From Nocardiopsis sp. JB363 (GTDB lineage Bacteria; Actinomycetota; Actinomycetes; Streptosporangiales; Streptosporangiaceae), in NCBI RefSeq assembly GCF_900143625.1, contig NZ_FRFF01000167.1, forward strand, positions 1-64,000: 64,000 nt of DNA, given 5' to 3'. Of the stretch, positions 18,451 through 27,304 are shown piece by piece (position 1 is the stretch's first letter; the number at the start of each line of letters is the position of its first letter). The notes below the pieces were generated by a model that saw only the letters and a program-made list of their open reading frames with translations, ran no database searches and was not told the origin of the DNA. The translations under genes and the position numbers were made by a program.

Positions 18451-19785
18451 ATGCGTGACCTCGACACAGAGGCCGCCCAGGAACCGGAGCCGACCGGTTC
18501 GGCGGTGGTCAAGGAACGCGAAGCGGGCAAGATCGCCTTCGCCGCCTTCGTCGGCACCGCCCTGGAGTGGTACGACTACTTCCTCTTCGGCACCGCCGCC
18601 GCCCTGGTCTTCAACCGCCTGTACTTCACGACGTTGAACGCGACCGCGGCCACCCTGGCGGCCTTCGCCACCTTCGGCGTGGGCTTCGTCGCACGTCCCC
18701 TGGGCGCCGTCGTGTTCGGCTGGATGGGCGACCGCATCGGCCGCAAACCCGCCCTATTGCTCACCGTCGTCGCCATCGGCACCGCCACCGGCCTCATCGG
18801 CCTACTGCCCGACTACGCCTCCATCGGCCTCGCCGCGCCCCTGCTGTTGGCCCTGCTGCGTCTGGTGCAGGGCGTCGCCGTCGGAGGCGAATGGGGCGGT
18901 GCCGTCACCATCGCCGTCGAACACGCCCCACCCGAGAAGCGTGGACGCTACGCCGCCCTGCCGCAGATCGGCTCCCCCGTGGGCACCCTGCTCTCCTCCG
19001 GGGCGTTCGCCCTGGTGCTGACGCTGCCGCCGGAACAGTTCGACTCCTGGGGCTGGCGCCTGCCCTTCCTGGCCGCCTTCCCACTGCTGCTCGTCGCCGT
19101 CTACATCCGCCGCAAGGTGGAGGAGTCCCCCGTCTTCGAGGAAATGGAGAAGCAGCAGGAACGCTCCAAGGTCCCCGCACTGGACGTCTTCCGCCACGCC
19201 TGGGGCCGCCTGCTGGTGGCCATCGCCTCGGCCCTGCTGGGCGTGGGCGGTTTCTACATCATGACCACGTTCGCCATCAGCTACGGCACCGGCACCCTGG
19301 GGCTACCGCGTGAGCTGATGGTCAACGCCACCCTGGTCGCCGCGGTCGTCCAGATCGCGATCATCCTCATCTTCGGACGCATGGCCGAACGTCTGGGCCC
19401 AGGCCGTGTCACCCTGTGGGGCGGACTGGCCACCGCGCTCGTCGCCTTCCCGGTGTTCTGGCTCATCGACACCCGATCCCCCCTCCTGGTCGTCACGGCA
19501 GTGGCCGCCGGGGTGGCGGTGCTGTCCATCGCCTACGCGGTCTCCGGAGCGCTGCTCACCGAATTGTTCCCCGCCCATCTGCGCTACAGCGGCGTTGCGC
19601 TGGCCTACAACTTCGCCGGTGCGCTCAGCGGTTTCCTGCCCTTCATCGCCACCGCGTTGTTGGAGGGGACCGATGGCGGCTCCTGGGTGGCGGCCCTGCT
19701 CTTGGCCGGGATCGCCCTGATCACCGCGCTGGGCGGCCTGTACGGAGAACGGCTGCGTGTGCGCGACGAGGTCGTGGTGCGCTGA
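18451..19785 (+). CDS. MFS transporter, metabolite:proton symporter (MHS) type
   Basis: A 444-residue membrane protein with about 12 transmembrane segments. GTALEWYDYFLFG in the first helix, GWMGDRIGRKPALL in the loop between helices 2 and 3, and RLVQGVAVGGEWGGAV identify the MHS subfamily, whose members import organic acids, betaines and related compounds with protons. The ATG at 18451 follows GGAGAGGA. It lies 74 nt behind the amidohydrolase gene, with the same orientation and a shared terminator. Confidence 0.88.
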   Translation: MRDLDTEAAQEPEPTGSAVVKEREAGKIAFAAFVGTALEWYDYFLFGTAAALVFNRLYFTTLNATAATLAAFATFGVGFVARPLGAVVFGWMGDRIGRKPALLLTVVAIGTATGLIGLLPDYASIGLAAPLLLALLRLVQGVAVGGEWGGAVTIAVEHAPPEKRGRYAALPQIGSPVGTLLSSGAFALVLTLPPEQFDSWGWRLPFLAAFPLLLVAVYIRRKVEESPVFEEMEKQQERSKVPALDVFRHAWGRLLVAIASALLGVGGFYIMTTFAISYGTGTLGLPRELMVNATLVAAVVQIAIILIFGRMAERLGPGRVTLWGGLATALVAFPVFWLIDTRSPLLVVTAVAAGVAVLSIAYAVSGALLTELFPAHLRYSGVALAYNFAGALSGFLPFIATALLEGTDGGSWVAALLLAGIALITALGGLYGERLRVRDEVVVR

Positions 19786-19802
19786 CCTCTCGGAGACGAA
19801 CG

Positions 19803-19837
19803 GGGCCCCGACCGGGGGACTTCTCCGGTCGGGGCCC
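19803..19837. terminator. Bidirectional terminator between converging genes
   Basis: GGGCCCCGACCGG (19803-19815) and CCGGTCGGGGCCC (19825-19837) form a perfect 13-bp stem with a 9-nt loop. It serves the transporter operon on plus and the M20 hydrolase on minus. Confidence 0.9.
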
Positions 19838-19847
19838 GTTCGTGGGT

Positions 19848-21116
19848 TCAGTCTCGTGCGGCGGGATCGTGGACCCCGGTCGAGGGCAGCTCGCCCCTCC
19901 CCAGCCGACGCACCACCTCGGTGAGCACATCCAGCCCGGACACCAGGTCGGCGTCGGTGGTGTACTCCGCCTCGTTGTGGGAGATCCCCTCCACCGACGG
20001 TACGAACAGCATCACCGTGGGCACCCGGTTCTTCATGTTGACCGAGTCGTGCCCGGCCACGGTCCGCACCCTCCGGTGGCTCAGCCCCAGTTTCTCGGCC
20101 CCGGCCCGGGCCAACTCCACCCCCTCGGGCTGGAAGGGATCGACCCCCCAGGCGTGGGACTGCTCCAGCTCCACCGACACCGACGCCGACTCCTCCACCC
20201 GGGTCACGTGTTCGCGAAGCAGCCGGTCGGCCTCGGCCAGCACCTCCTCGTCGTTGGAACGCAGATCCAACAGCAGTTCGGCGCGCGAGGCCACCACCAC
20301 CGGCGAGTTCGGGTACACGTCCATGCTGCCCACGGCCGTGTGCAGCACGCCCGGGAACCGGTCGGCCAGATCACGGGCGGCCACCACCAACATCGAGGCT
20401 CCCAGCAGGGCGTCACGACGGTCGGCCATCACCGCCGCGCCCGAGTGCGCCTGCTCCCCGCTCACCACGACCCGGTACTTGCGGGCCGCCCAGGTGGCCT
20501 CCACCAGACCGATCGTGGCCCCGGACTCCTCCAGCACCCGCCCCTGCTCGACGTGGATCTCGGCGCAGAACGCCGCTTCGGGTCCCTCTCCCTCGCCCAG
20601 GAAACCGGTGCCGGCCAGGGCCTCGGCCACCGACACCCCGGCCCGGTCTCGCACCGCGAGCGCCGTCTCCAACGGAAGTCGTCCGGTGTACACCGCACTG
20701 CCCATCATGGACGGAGGGAACCGGGAGCCCTCCTCGTTGAACCAGTTGACCACCGCCAGGTTGTACGCCGGGTCCGCCCCCTCGGCGGTGTCGGCGCGGG
20801 CGGCGCGAGAGACGGCGTGCAGCGCGGCGAGCACACCGTAGGCCCCATCGAACCGCCCGGCCGTGGGCTGAGAGTCCATGTGCGAGCCGACCACCACGTA
20901 GGGGGCGCCGGGGACTCGTTCGACCAGACCGAACTGGTTGCCGATACGGTCGTGGACCACCCGCATCCCGTGGTCGGTCAACAGGTCCCTCAACCAGCCG
21001 CGCTGGGCCAGGTCGGGTTCGGTGGCGGCCTGCCGGTCCACCCCGCCCGCGGGGGTGGCGCCGAAGGTGCCCATGGCTTCGAAGTCGGCCAGAAAACGTG
21101 TGTCGTCGCTGTTCAA
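19848..21116 (-). CDS. M20-family Zn-dependent hydrolase (hydantoinase/carbamoylase or allantoate amidohydrolase type)
   Basis: A 422-residue amidohydrolase. The metal-binding blocks are VVVGSHMDSQPTAGRFDGAYG and NWFNEEGSRFPP, followed by a dimerisation domain with EIHVEQGRVLEE and the late TAGHDSVNMKNRVPT and SHNEAEYT histidines. The family removes carbamoyl groups from N-carbamoyl amino acids or cleaves allantoate/ureidoglycolate. The start is probably TTG at 21116, with GGGAGG 9 nt upstream; an in-frame ATG at 21191 would add 25 residues. It is divergent from a PucR-type regulator, which favours a purine or hydantoin role. Confidence 0.83.
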   Translation of the reverse strand: MNSDDTRFLADFEAMGTFGATPAGGVDRQAATEPDLAQRGWLRDLLTDHGMRVVHDRIGNQFGLVERVPGAPYVVVGSHMDSQPTAGRFDGAYGVLAALHAVSRAARADTAEGADPAYNLAVVNWFNEEGSRFPPSMMGSAVYTGRLPLETALAVRDRAGVSVAEALAGTGFLGEGEGPEAAFCAEIHVEQGRVLEESGATIGLVEATWAARKYRVVVSGEQAHSGAAVMADRRDALLGASMLVVAARDLADRFPGVLHTAVGSMDVYPNSPVVVASRAELLLDLRSNDEEVLAEADRLLREHVTRVEESASVSVELEQSHAWGVDPFQPEGVELARAGAEKLGLSHRRVRTVAGHDSVNMKNRVPTVMLFVPSVEGISHNEAEYTTDADLVSGLDVLTEVVRRLGRGELPSTGVHDPAARD

Positions 21117-21312
21117 GGGGTCGGACCTCCCGGGTGAGAACGGTGGCCCGCACGAGTGTGGACGGACCCCGTCCATCGTGGGCATGCCCACCGGCCGGGC
21201 TCAAGCGACATCCACCCACGTTTTCCTCCGTCCACTGTGCACATGACCAGCACGCGCCTCGGGGCGTGACACCATCGGGGTGGGTGACCACGACGAGCAG
21301 CAAGGACACGGT

Positions 21313-22503
21313 ATGGCCGCAGCACAGGGACCCCGCTCCTGGCCCGGGACCCTCGAACTGTTGGCCCGCGACCGCGACGACCTCGTCGAGGACTTCCTCC
21401 ACCGGCTGCGGGAACTGGGCCACTACGACGACGGCGTCATCCCCGCCGACGACCTGCGTCAGACCGCCGTGGAGACCTTCGACCTGCTCACCCGCCGGAT
21501 CGCCGGGCTTCCGGTGCCCGCGCACCTGCGCGGCCTGTCCACTCGGTTGGGCGTGCGACGGGCCCGCCAGGGTGTGGCCCGCGATGACCTTCTCGAAGCG
21601 GTGCGTATGGACTTCCGGGTGCTGTGGGCCGGGTTGGTGCGCGCCGGTGGCGACGACTCCGCGCCCGTGCTGGTCCTGCACGTGGAGGAGGTACTGGAGG
21701 CGGTCGAACAGTTCATCAGCGACGTCCAGGCCGCGTTCCTGGAGGAGCGCACCGTGCTGGAGCGGGACTCGCGCGCGGCCGCCGCGCAGGCCTTCGCCCG
21801 GTTGTTGAGCGCCGGGGAGCACACTTCCGAGGTGGCCGGGGAGGTCGCCTCGGTGTTGGGACTGCCCCTGGACGGGGTTGTGGAGGTGACCTTCGTGGTG
21901 ACGCCACCGGAAGGCGAACGCCCCATCGACACCCGTGCGCTCTCCCGCGGCGGCTGCCTGACCTGGGAGTTCAACGACGGTGTGGCTTTGGTGCGCGAAC
22001 CGGGGCGCACGCGCCCGCCCGCGCTGTCCCAGGACGTGGTCGGTGCCCGCGTCCACGACACCCGGGGCCTGGCGGAGGTGCCCGCCGCCATCGAGGCCGC
22101 GCGCGTCCTGGCCCGCTACGCCCGCCCCGGGGAGGCGCCGGTGACCCCCGAGGACGTGTGGCCCGCCCTGGCGCGCGACCGTGTGGAGGCCCTGGTGCCG
22201 GGTTTCGGCCGACGGGCGGTGGAACGCGTGGAGGCGTTGGACCCCGACGCCCGTGCCCGTCTGCTGGAGACGTTGGCCCACTACACGACCACCGGCTCGG
22301 TGAAGGCCACGGCCGCTTCGCTGTACTGCCACCGCAACACGGTGGTCAACCGCCTCCAGCACTTCCGCGAGGTGAGCGGCCTGGACCTGACCATCCCGGC
22401 CCAGGCCGCCCTGGCCCTCGTGCTTTTCGCCGACCGCGCCCCCACACCGCACCGACGAGCGACGAACACGGCGAGCACCGTCGGCCGCCAGGCCGCCCGT
22501 TGA
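21313..22503 (+). CDS. PucR/CdaR-type transcriptional regulator
   Basis: A 396-residue regulator. The N-terminal helical domain (about 10-180) resembles the RsbR/RsbRD-type sensor region of this family. The C-terminal HTH (YTTTGSVKATAASLYCHRNTVVNRL segment, about 330-370) is the HTH_30 domain found at the end of PucR and CdaR proteins. The ATG at 21313 follows AAGGA. The 196-nt gap to the divergent M20 hydrolase would hold both promoters, so it probably controls that gene, perhaps in response to a nitrogen compound. Confidence 0.82.
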   Translation: MAAAQGPRSWPGTLELLARDRDDLVEDFLHRLRELGHYDDGVIPADDLRQTAVETFDLLTRRIAGLPVPAHLRGLSTRLGVRRARQGVARDDLLEAVRMDFRVLWAGLVRAGGDDSAPVLVLHVEEVLEAVEQFISDVQAAFLEERTVLERDSRAAAAQAFARLLSAGEHTSEVAGEVASVLGLPLDGVVEVTFVVTPPEGERPIDTRALSRGGCLTWEFNDGVALVREPGRTRPPALSQDVVGARVHDTRGLAEVPAAIEAARVLARYARPGEAPVTPEDVWPALARDRVEALVPGFGRRAVERVEALDPDARARLLETLAHYTTTGSVKATAASLYCHRNTVVNRLQHFREVSGLDLTIPAQAALALVLFADRAPTPHRRATNTASTVGRQAAR

Positions 22504-22555
22504 GGGTGGTGGGCGACGAAGAGGGCGAGGCGGAGGCCTTGGAGACCGACCGTTC

Positions 22556-23359
22556 CTAGTTCTTGCGGGCGACACCGCCGTATTCGGCGACCGGGCGCGT
22601 GTCCCCCACCTCGGTGGGGTCCGGGCGCCACAGCGAGCAGGACACCACACCCGGCTCCAGCAGCTCCAGGCCGTCGAAGAGCGCCTCGATGCCCGCCGCC
22701 GTCCGGATGGTCAGCTTGGGGGTGCCCCTCTCGTTCCAGGCCTCGGCCACCTGGTGGGCCCGCTCCTGGTCGATGTCGTCGGTGGGGTGGGACACCACGA
22801 GGAAGCTACCGGGGGCCAGGGCCTCGATCAGCCGGTCCAGGATGGAGCGCACCTCGGCGTCGTCGCCGATGAAGTTGACCACGCCGAGCAGCATCAGGGC
22901 CACCGGACGCGACAGGTCCAGGGTCCGCGACGCGGCTTTCAGGATCGCCTCGGGGTCGCGCAGGTCGGCGTCGACGTAGTCGGTGGCCCCCTCTTCGGTA
23001 CCGACCAGCAGGGCCCGGGCGTGCGCGAGCACCAGCGGGTCGTTGTCGGTGTACACCACCCGGGCGTCCGAGGCCGCCGATTGGGCGACCTCGTGGGTGT
23101 TGTTGTGGGTGGGCAGCCCGGTGCCGATGTCCAGGAACTGCCGGATCCCCTCTTCCTGGACCAGGTGGGTGACAGTGCGCACCAGGAAGGCTCGATCGGC
23201 GATCGCGTTGTCGACGATCTCGGGGAAGAAGGAGCGGATCTGCTCGCCCATCTCCTGGTCGACCGGGTAGTTGTCCTTACCGCCCAACCAGTAGTTCCAG
23301 ATACGGGCGTTGTGCGGGATGGTGGTGTCGATCTTCGCTTCGGGGATCTCGGGGGGCAC
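22556..23359 (-). CDS. SAM-dependent methyltransferase of the DUF574 family
   Basis: A 267-residue protein typical of actinomycetes, where many paralogues occur. ARIWNYWLGGKDNYPVD at the N-terminus and QFLDIGTGLPTHNNTHEVA (SAM-binding loop) are family signatures. VVYTDNDPLVLAHARALL and VALMLLGVVNFI complete the Rossmann core. The substrate is unknown. The GTG at 23359 is an approximate start, since the Shine-Dalgarno AGGA is very close. The region 23360-23668 between this gene and the next is divergent and shows a possible -10 TAGGTT (23626-23631) on plus. Confidence 0.87.
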   Translation of the reverse strand: MPPEIPEAKIDTTIPHNARIWNYWLGGKDNYPVDQEMGEQIRSFFPEIVDNAIADRAFLVRTVTHLVQEEGIRQFLDIGTGLPTHNNTHEVAQSAASDARVVYTDNDPLVLAHARALLVGTEEGATDYVDADLRDPEAILKAASRTLDLSRPVALMLLGVVNFIGDDAEVRSILDRLIEALAPGSFLVVSHPTDDIDQERAHQVAEAWNERGTPKLTIRTAAGIEALFDGLELLEPGVVSCSLWRPDPTEVGDTRPVAEYGGVARKN

Positions 23360-23668
23360 GGTCCTGCTCTTTCCACTGCGGTCTCCGGCGGACGCCGGAC
23401 GGGGTACGGCACCAGTAAACGGATCTCCCACCCGTCGCACAAGTACCAAAACCCCTTCCATACCGAGAAAACGGATGTTTCAGGCAAGTCGTGACAATTG
23501 GTGATCGACCGCTGTCACAGCCACTTCCGGCGACACACATCCGGTGAGCAGATCCGATCCCAGACCGTCGACCATCGCCGCCGGCCGGCACGGAAAACCG
23601 TTCGTGACCGCGTCGGGCCGAACGATAGGTTGCGGTGACACCACGACCCACCGAACCGGGAGGCCCGG

Positions 23669-24490
23669 GTGAAGCACTCCGGCGAGGAACACGCGCGCAT
23701 CGCCGAACAAGGCACCGTGCTGCGCTGTCAGGTCGGTTCCCGCGTCCATGGCCTCGATCTGCCGGGCAGCGCCGACCGCGATGAGATGGGCATCTGCCTC
23801 GAACCGCCCGAATACGTCATCGGTCTGCGCTCCTTCGAGCAGTACATCCACCGCAGCAGCCCCGAGCACACCCGCTCCGGCCACGACGACCTGGACCTGA
23901 CCGTCTACTCCCTGCGCAAGTGGACACGTCTGGCCCTGGACGGCAACCCCACCGTGCTGCTGCCGCTGTTCGTCCCCGAGAGCGAGATCGTCACCATCAC
24001 CGACATCGGCCACGACCTGCGCGCCAACGCCCACCGCTTCCTCTCCCGCAAGGCGGGCGAACGCTTCCTCGGTTACCTGCGCGCCCAACGCGAGCGGATG
24101 GACGGGGTCCGCGGCGGCAAGCACACCAACCGTCCCGAACTCGTCGAACGGCACGGCTTCGACACCAAGTACGCCTACCACATGGTCCGGCTCGGCGTTC
24201 AGGGCGTCGAACTCCTCTCCACCGGCCGTATCACCCTGCCCATGCCCGAACCCGACCGCTCCTGGCTGCTCGCCCTGCGCCGCGGCGAGTACACCCGGGC
24301 ACAGGCCCTGGACCGCACCGGCGCGCTGGAGGAACGACTCGCCGACCTGTGCCGCGCCTCGCCCCTGCCCGAGTCACCCGACATCGAATGGGCCGACCAG
24401 TGGCTCTCGGACACCTACCGACGCCACTGGGACGAGGACCACGCTGGTCGGAGGGGCACCCGACGCGGCACCCACGAGCCGGCGGGATAG
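23669..24490 (+). CDS. Predicted nucleotidyltransferase, RlaP-like (DNA polymerase beta superfamily)
   Basis: A 273-residue protein. The QVGSRVHGLDLPGSADRDEMG segment contains the GS and two-Asp motif of minimal nucleotidyltransferases of the PF10127 group (RNA-ligase-associated protein). HDDLDLTVYSLRKWTRLALDGNP and the GGKHTNRPELVERHGFDTKYAYHMVRLG region are also typical of that group. The role is unknown; members are found beside RNA ligases, kinases or alone. None of those partners is next to it here. The GTG at 23669 has GGGAGG upstream. Confidence 0.78.
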   Translation: MKHSGEEHARIAEQGTVLRCQVGSRVHGLDLPGSADRDEMGICLEPPEYVIGLRSFEQYIHRSSPEHTRSGHDDLDLTVYSLRKWTRLALDGNPTVLLPLFVPESEIVTITDIGHDLRANAHRFLSRKAGERFLGYLRAQRERMDGVRGGKHTNRPELVERHGFDTKYAYHMVRLGVQGVELLSTGRITLPMPEPDRSWLLALRRGEYTRAQALDRTGALEERLADLCRASPLPESPDIEWADQWLSDTYRRHWDEDHAGRRGTRRGTHEPAG

Positions 24491-24601
24491 GCTGAATCAC
24501 CGAAGAGGTACATGCCGCGCCCGAAACTCCGGGTGGCCCGGTGTGCCGGTGCCGGGGACACGGCCCTCGGCACCCGGAGGACGACAAGTGAAGGAAACAC
24601 C

Positions 24602-24694
24602 ATGGTCGGAACCATCGGATTCGTGCTCATGATCATCAGCCTGTCGATGATGATCATCTCCGGTCTCCTCGCGGCCGTCGTGAAGACCCGATAG
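24602..24694 (+). CDS. 30-residue hydrophobic peptide
   Basis: An ATG at 24602 follows GAAGGA with 6-nt spacing. The product is a single predicted membrane helix rich in Ile, Met and Leu with a basic end (KTR). A longer in-frame start at 24512 lacks such a site. It lies 111 nt after the nucleotidyltransferase gene on the same strand. The function is unknown; it resembles small membrane peptides (regulatory or toxin-like), but nothing in the sequence decides. Confidence 0.5.
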   Translation: MVGTIGFVLMIISLSMMIISGLLAAVVKTR

Positions 24695-24741
24695 CACCGC
24701 GTCGGCGGGTGCGGCCGAGAACGCACCCGCCGCACCGCGCC

Positions 24742-25527
24742 CTACCTCGGGTTCTCCACCGTCTCCAGGGCCAGGCGTGCCATCTCCTGCCCGTCCGAGC
24801 CGGTGATCACCACCTCGTCCCCGACGACCTCGTACCGGGTCTGCCCGGACTCCGCCACGTAGCCCTCGTCGGTGTGTTCGGCGGGCACCACCATCGCCTC
24901 GCCGTCGCCGTGCAGGAACTCCCCGAAGTAGAACAGTTCCCCCACGCTGTTCGAGCACAGCACGATCCGGTGCCGTTCGGTCTCGTAGGCCGCCTCCAAC
25001 GAACCCGGCCCCTCCCCCGGCATCAGTTCCGAGACCCGGTCCGGACAGAACTCCTCGACGGCGGGTGTCCGCGGCGTCCCGGCCGCGTCCTCCCCGGCCA
25101 CCCTGGGCAGGACCCACACCGAAAGCAGCACCCCCGCACCGACCACCGCCAGCGTCAGGGCGCGCACCGTGCCCTGCGGCCACCGCGGCAGGCCCCCTTT
25201 CGACCGTCGACGGTGGGACTCGGCCGCCGGTTCCGGTTCGGTGCCCGCGGCCTCCGACCCGTCCCCGGCCGGTCCATCCCCGCCCGGGCGGACCCCCGTC
25301 GGGGCGAACACTCCGCTCGGATCGGTACGTCGCGGTGTTTCCATCACCCGTATCGGTGGCGCCTCCTCCGGGGAGAAGGCCGTGCTCTCGACAGGGGCGA
25401 GCAGGTCACCCTCACCGGATTCCCCACGCGTGCCCACTTCACGCACCGTGTCGCACACCATGCACGTGTGCTTGGACGGTTCGTTGTGGGCGGCGCACAT
25501 GCCGCACCGCCAGAGTCCCTCTGCCAT
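24742..25527 (-). CDS. Membrane protein with N-terminal RanBP2-type zinc ribbon
   Basis: A 261-residue protein of unknown function. Residues 6-25 form a WxCxxC(x10)CxxC zinc finger (C8, C11, C22, C25) like RanBP2-type ribbons. A Pro/Glu/Gly-rich linker (about 40-110), one membrane helix (about 121-140) and an extracytoplasmic domain with two conserved-looking cysteines follow. The topology is zinc ribbon in the cytoplasm and sensor-like domain outside. The ATG at 25527 immediately precedes the ribbon; the upstream open frame looks non-coding. It is transcribed towards the 30-residue peptide gene. Confidence 0.72.
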   Translation of the reverse strand: MAEGLWRCGMCAAHNEPSKHTCMVCDTVREVGTRGESGEGDLLAPVESTAFSPEEAPPIRVMETPRRTDPSGVFAPTGVRPGGDGPAGDGSEAAGTEPEPAAESHRRRSKGGLPRWPQGTVRALTLAVVGAGVLLSVWVLPRVAGEDAAGTPRTPAVEEFCPDRVSELMPGEGPGSLEAAYETERHRIVLCSNSVGELFYFGEFLHGDGEAMVVPAEHTDEGYVAESGQTRYEVVGDEVVITGSDGQEMARLALETVENPR

Positions 25528-25884
25528 GCGTGCGCGCTCCTCCGCCACGTGGTGACCCGGCCGCTTCCTCGGGCGCGCATCACGCGGTGCGTGCCGGGGC
25601 CTCGGCCGCTGAATCAGAGAACATGCAACACCCACGGGTACGCACGCACAAGGGGAAAAGCCACACGACCCGTACTTCACACCCGTAACGGACGAGGGGG
25701 CCGGCACGGGACACCCGTCCACGGTGCCCCACACCGACCCTTCGCGCGCCTTCGGCGCGAGAACAGCCTACGGAACCCGATCCGGTGGTCGATTCGGACC
25801 CCTGAAGCGGCACCTTTATGACGTAGATTGCCCGATTTGCCCCTTGGTAGCTTGGCGTCCATTCGTCGAGCACGAAAGCAGACC
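25528..25884. other. Gene-free interval (357 nt)
   Basis: This divergent interval lies between the zinc-ribbon gene and the MATE remnant. It includes a less GC-rich block around 25817-25860 with TAGCTT at about 25849 as a possible -10 for the MATE gene. I see no RNA structure or gene. Confidence 0.5.
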
Positions 25885-26896
25885 ATGTCCCCCTCGCCCG
25901 ATGACCATGGTTCCCCCGGCACGCCGGCCCAGGAGAACGTCGCCCCTCGCCCCTTCTCCGCACTGAGCAGGGACATCGCGGCCAAGACGTTCCCGCTGTA
26001 TCTGTCGATGATCGCCGGCGTGGTCGGCACCCTGGTCACCGCCGCCGTCCTGGGCCACGCCGGCACCGCCTCCCTGGCCGCCTACGCGATGACCGTCGCC
26101 GTGTTCAACCCGGCCGTCATGGTCGTCCAAGGCGCGCTACGCGGCACCATGCCGTTCGTCGCCCCGAGCGGTGACGACCCCGGAACGCTCGAAACCACCT
26201 TCCGCGACGCGATGTGGCTGGCCCTGTGCGCCGGAGCCCTGGGCGGCTTGGCGGTGACCGCCGTCCCCGTCCTGTCCACGCTCATCGGCGTTCCCGAGGC
26301 GACCGTCGCCGCTTTCGGACCCTTCCCCTACCTGATGGCCCTCACCCTGGTGGTCGTCTCGTTCCAGACCTCGGCCACCACGTTGCTGATCGCCCTGGGC
26401 CGCTCCAAGGAGGCCCTGTGGGTGGGCCTGGTCAACACCGGTTCCTCGATCGTGCTCATCCCGACGCTGGTCCTGGGCCCCGGTCCGCTGCCCGCCCTGG
26501 GCATGACCGGCGCGGGCGTCGCCATGTTCGTCAACGCCGTCGCGGCCCTGACCACCGCACACCTGCTGTTGCGTCGCCGCACCGTTCTGGCCGGGCGCCG
26601 GGTCGGCCTGGGCCGGCCCGTCTGGACCACCGTGTGGCGGATGGCCCGGGTCGGGCTGCCCATGGGGGCCACCATGCTGATCAAGTTCGGTGTGCTGGGC
26701 CTGCTGGCGGTGGCCGCGGCGACCACCGGAGTGGCCGACGCCGCCGCGCACCAGATCATGGTCACCCTGGCCACGTTCGTGTTCCTGCCGGCCACGGCGG
26801 TGGGGCAGGCGACCGTACCGTTCATGGCCCGGGCCGCCTCCGACGCCGACCGACACGGGTACCGAGAGGTACGCCGTTCCCTGCTGGCCGGGGCTC
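25885..26896 (+). pseudogene. MATE-family efflux transporter, N-terminal part only
   Basis: About 337 residues of a MATE transporter, from FPLYLSMIAGVVGTLVTAAVLGHAG through PATAVGQATVPFMAR to RRSLLAG, covering roughly the first nine membrane segments. The reading then runs into unrelated sequence at about 26896 and stops at 26922. The missing C-terminal part is found on the opposite strand at 27050-27304. An intact gene would be about 440 residues. The ATG at 25885 is the likely original start; one at 25828 is also in frame. Confidence 0.82.
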
Positions 26897-27040
26897 CACC
26901 ATGCAGGAGACCCAGTCCCTGACCTCGGTGGAGTCGTCGACGCTCGCCACCATCCGAAGGCGGATCTCCTCGATCTCCTCGGTGTGCTTGCGCGCGATCG
27001 CGCGCACCATACCGGCCTTGGAGCCGAAGTGGTAGGGCCT
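26897..27040 (-). pseudogene. TetR-family repressor, internal fragment (inverted)
   Basis: Reading on minus, YHFGSKAGMVRAIARKH (from 27034) is the end of a TetR helix-turn-helix and the start of helix 4, continuing to RDWVSCMV at 26897. The first 35-40 residues of the DNA-binding domain are missing at the 27040 side. The effector domain is missing at the 26897 side, where the MATE fragment begins. The continuation of the protein is found on plus from about 29143. Confidence 0.75.
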
Positions 27041-27049
27041 TGACTCTGG

Positions 27050-27304
27050 ATCCTGGACAAGGCCTAGGGAAGCCACCGCATAGGCGGCCCAGAGCCAGGC
27101 CAGCCCGCCGGCGGCCGCGATGGGGAAGGCCACCAGGGCCAACGCCCCGAAGCAGATCGCGAACGTGTACAGCGTCGTGGTGGTGGCCGATCACCAGGTC
27201 CTGCACCCGAGGGTCGGGGGTGAAAACGCCCAGCAGCGGGTGGGCCAGCAGGAAGACCAGCAGCACACTGGCCGCCACCATCGGCAGGGCCAGACAGACC
27301 GTTC
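27050..27304 (-). pseudogene. MATE-family transporter, C-terminal fragment (inverted, frameshifted)
   Basis: On minus from 27304 the translation reads GTVCLALPMVAASVLLVFLLAHPLLGVFTPDP..., a MATE penultimate region. A one-base frameshift near 27183-27186 switches to TTTLYTFAICFGALALVAFPIAAAG and AWLWAAYAVASLG. Placed after RRSLLAG of the plus-strand fragment this restores a continuous MATE sequence. So the fragment is the missing end of the same gene, turned around. It ends abruptly near 27050 against the TetR fragment. Confidence 0.78.
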
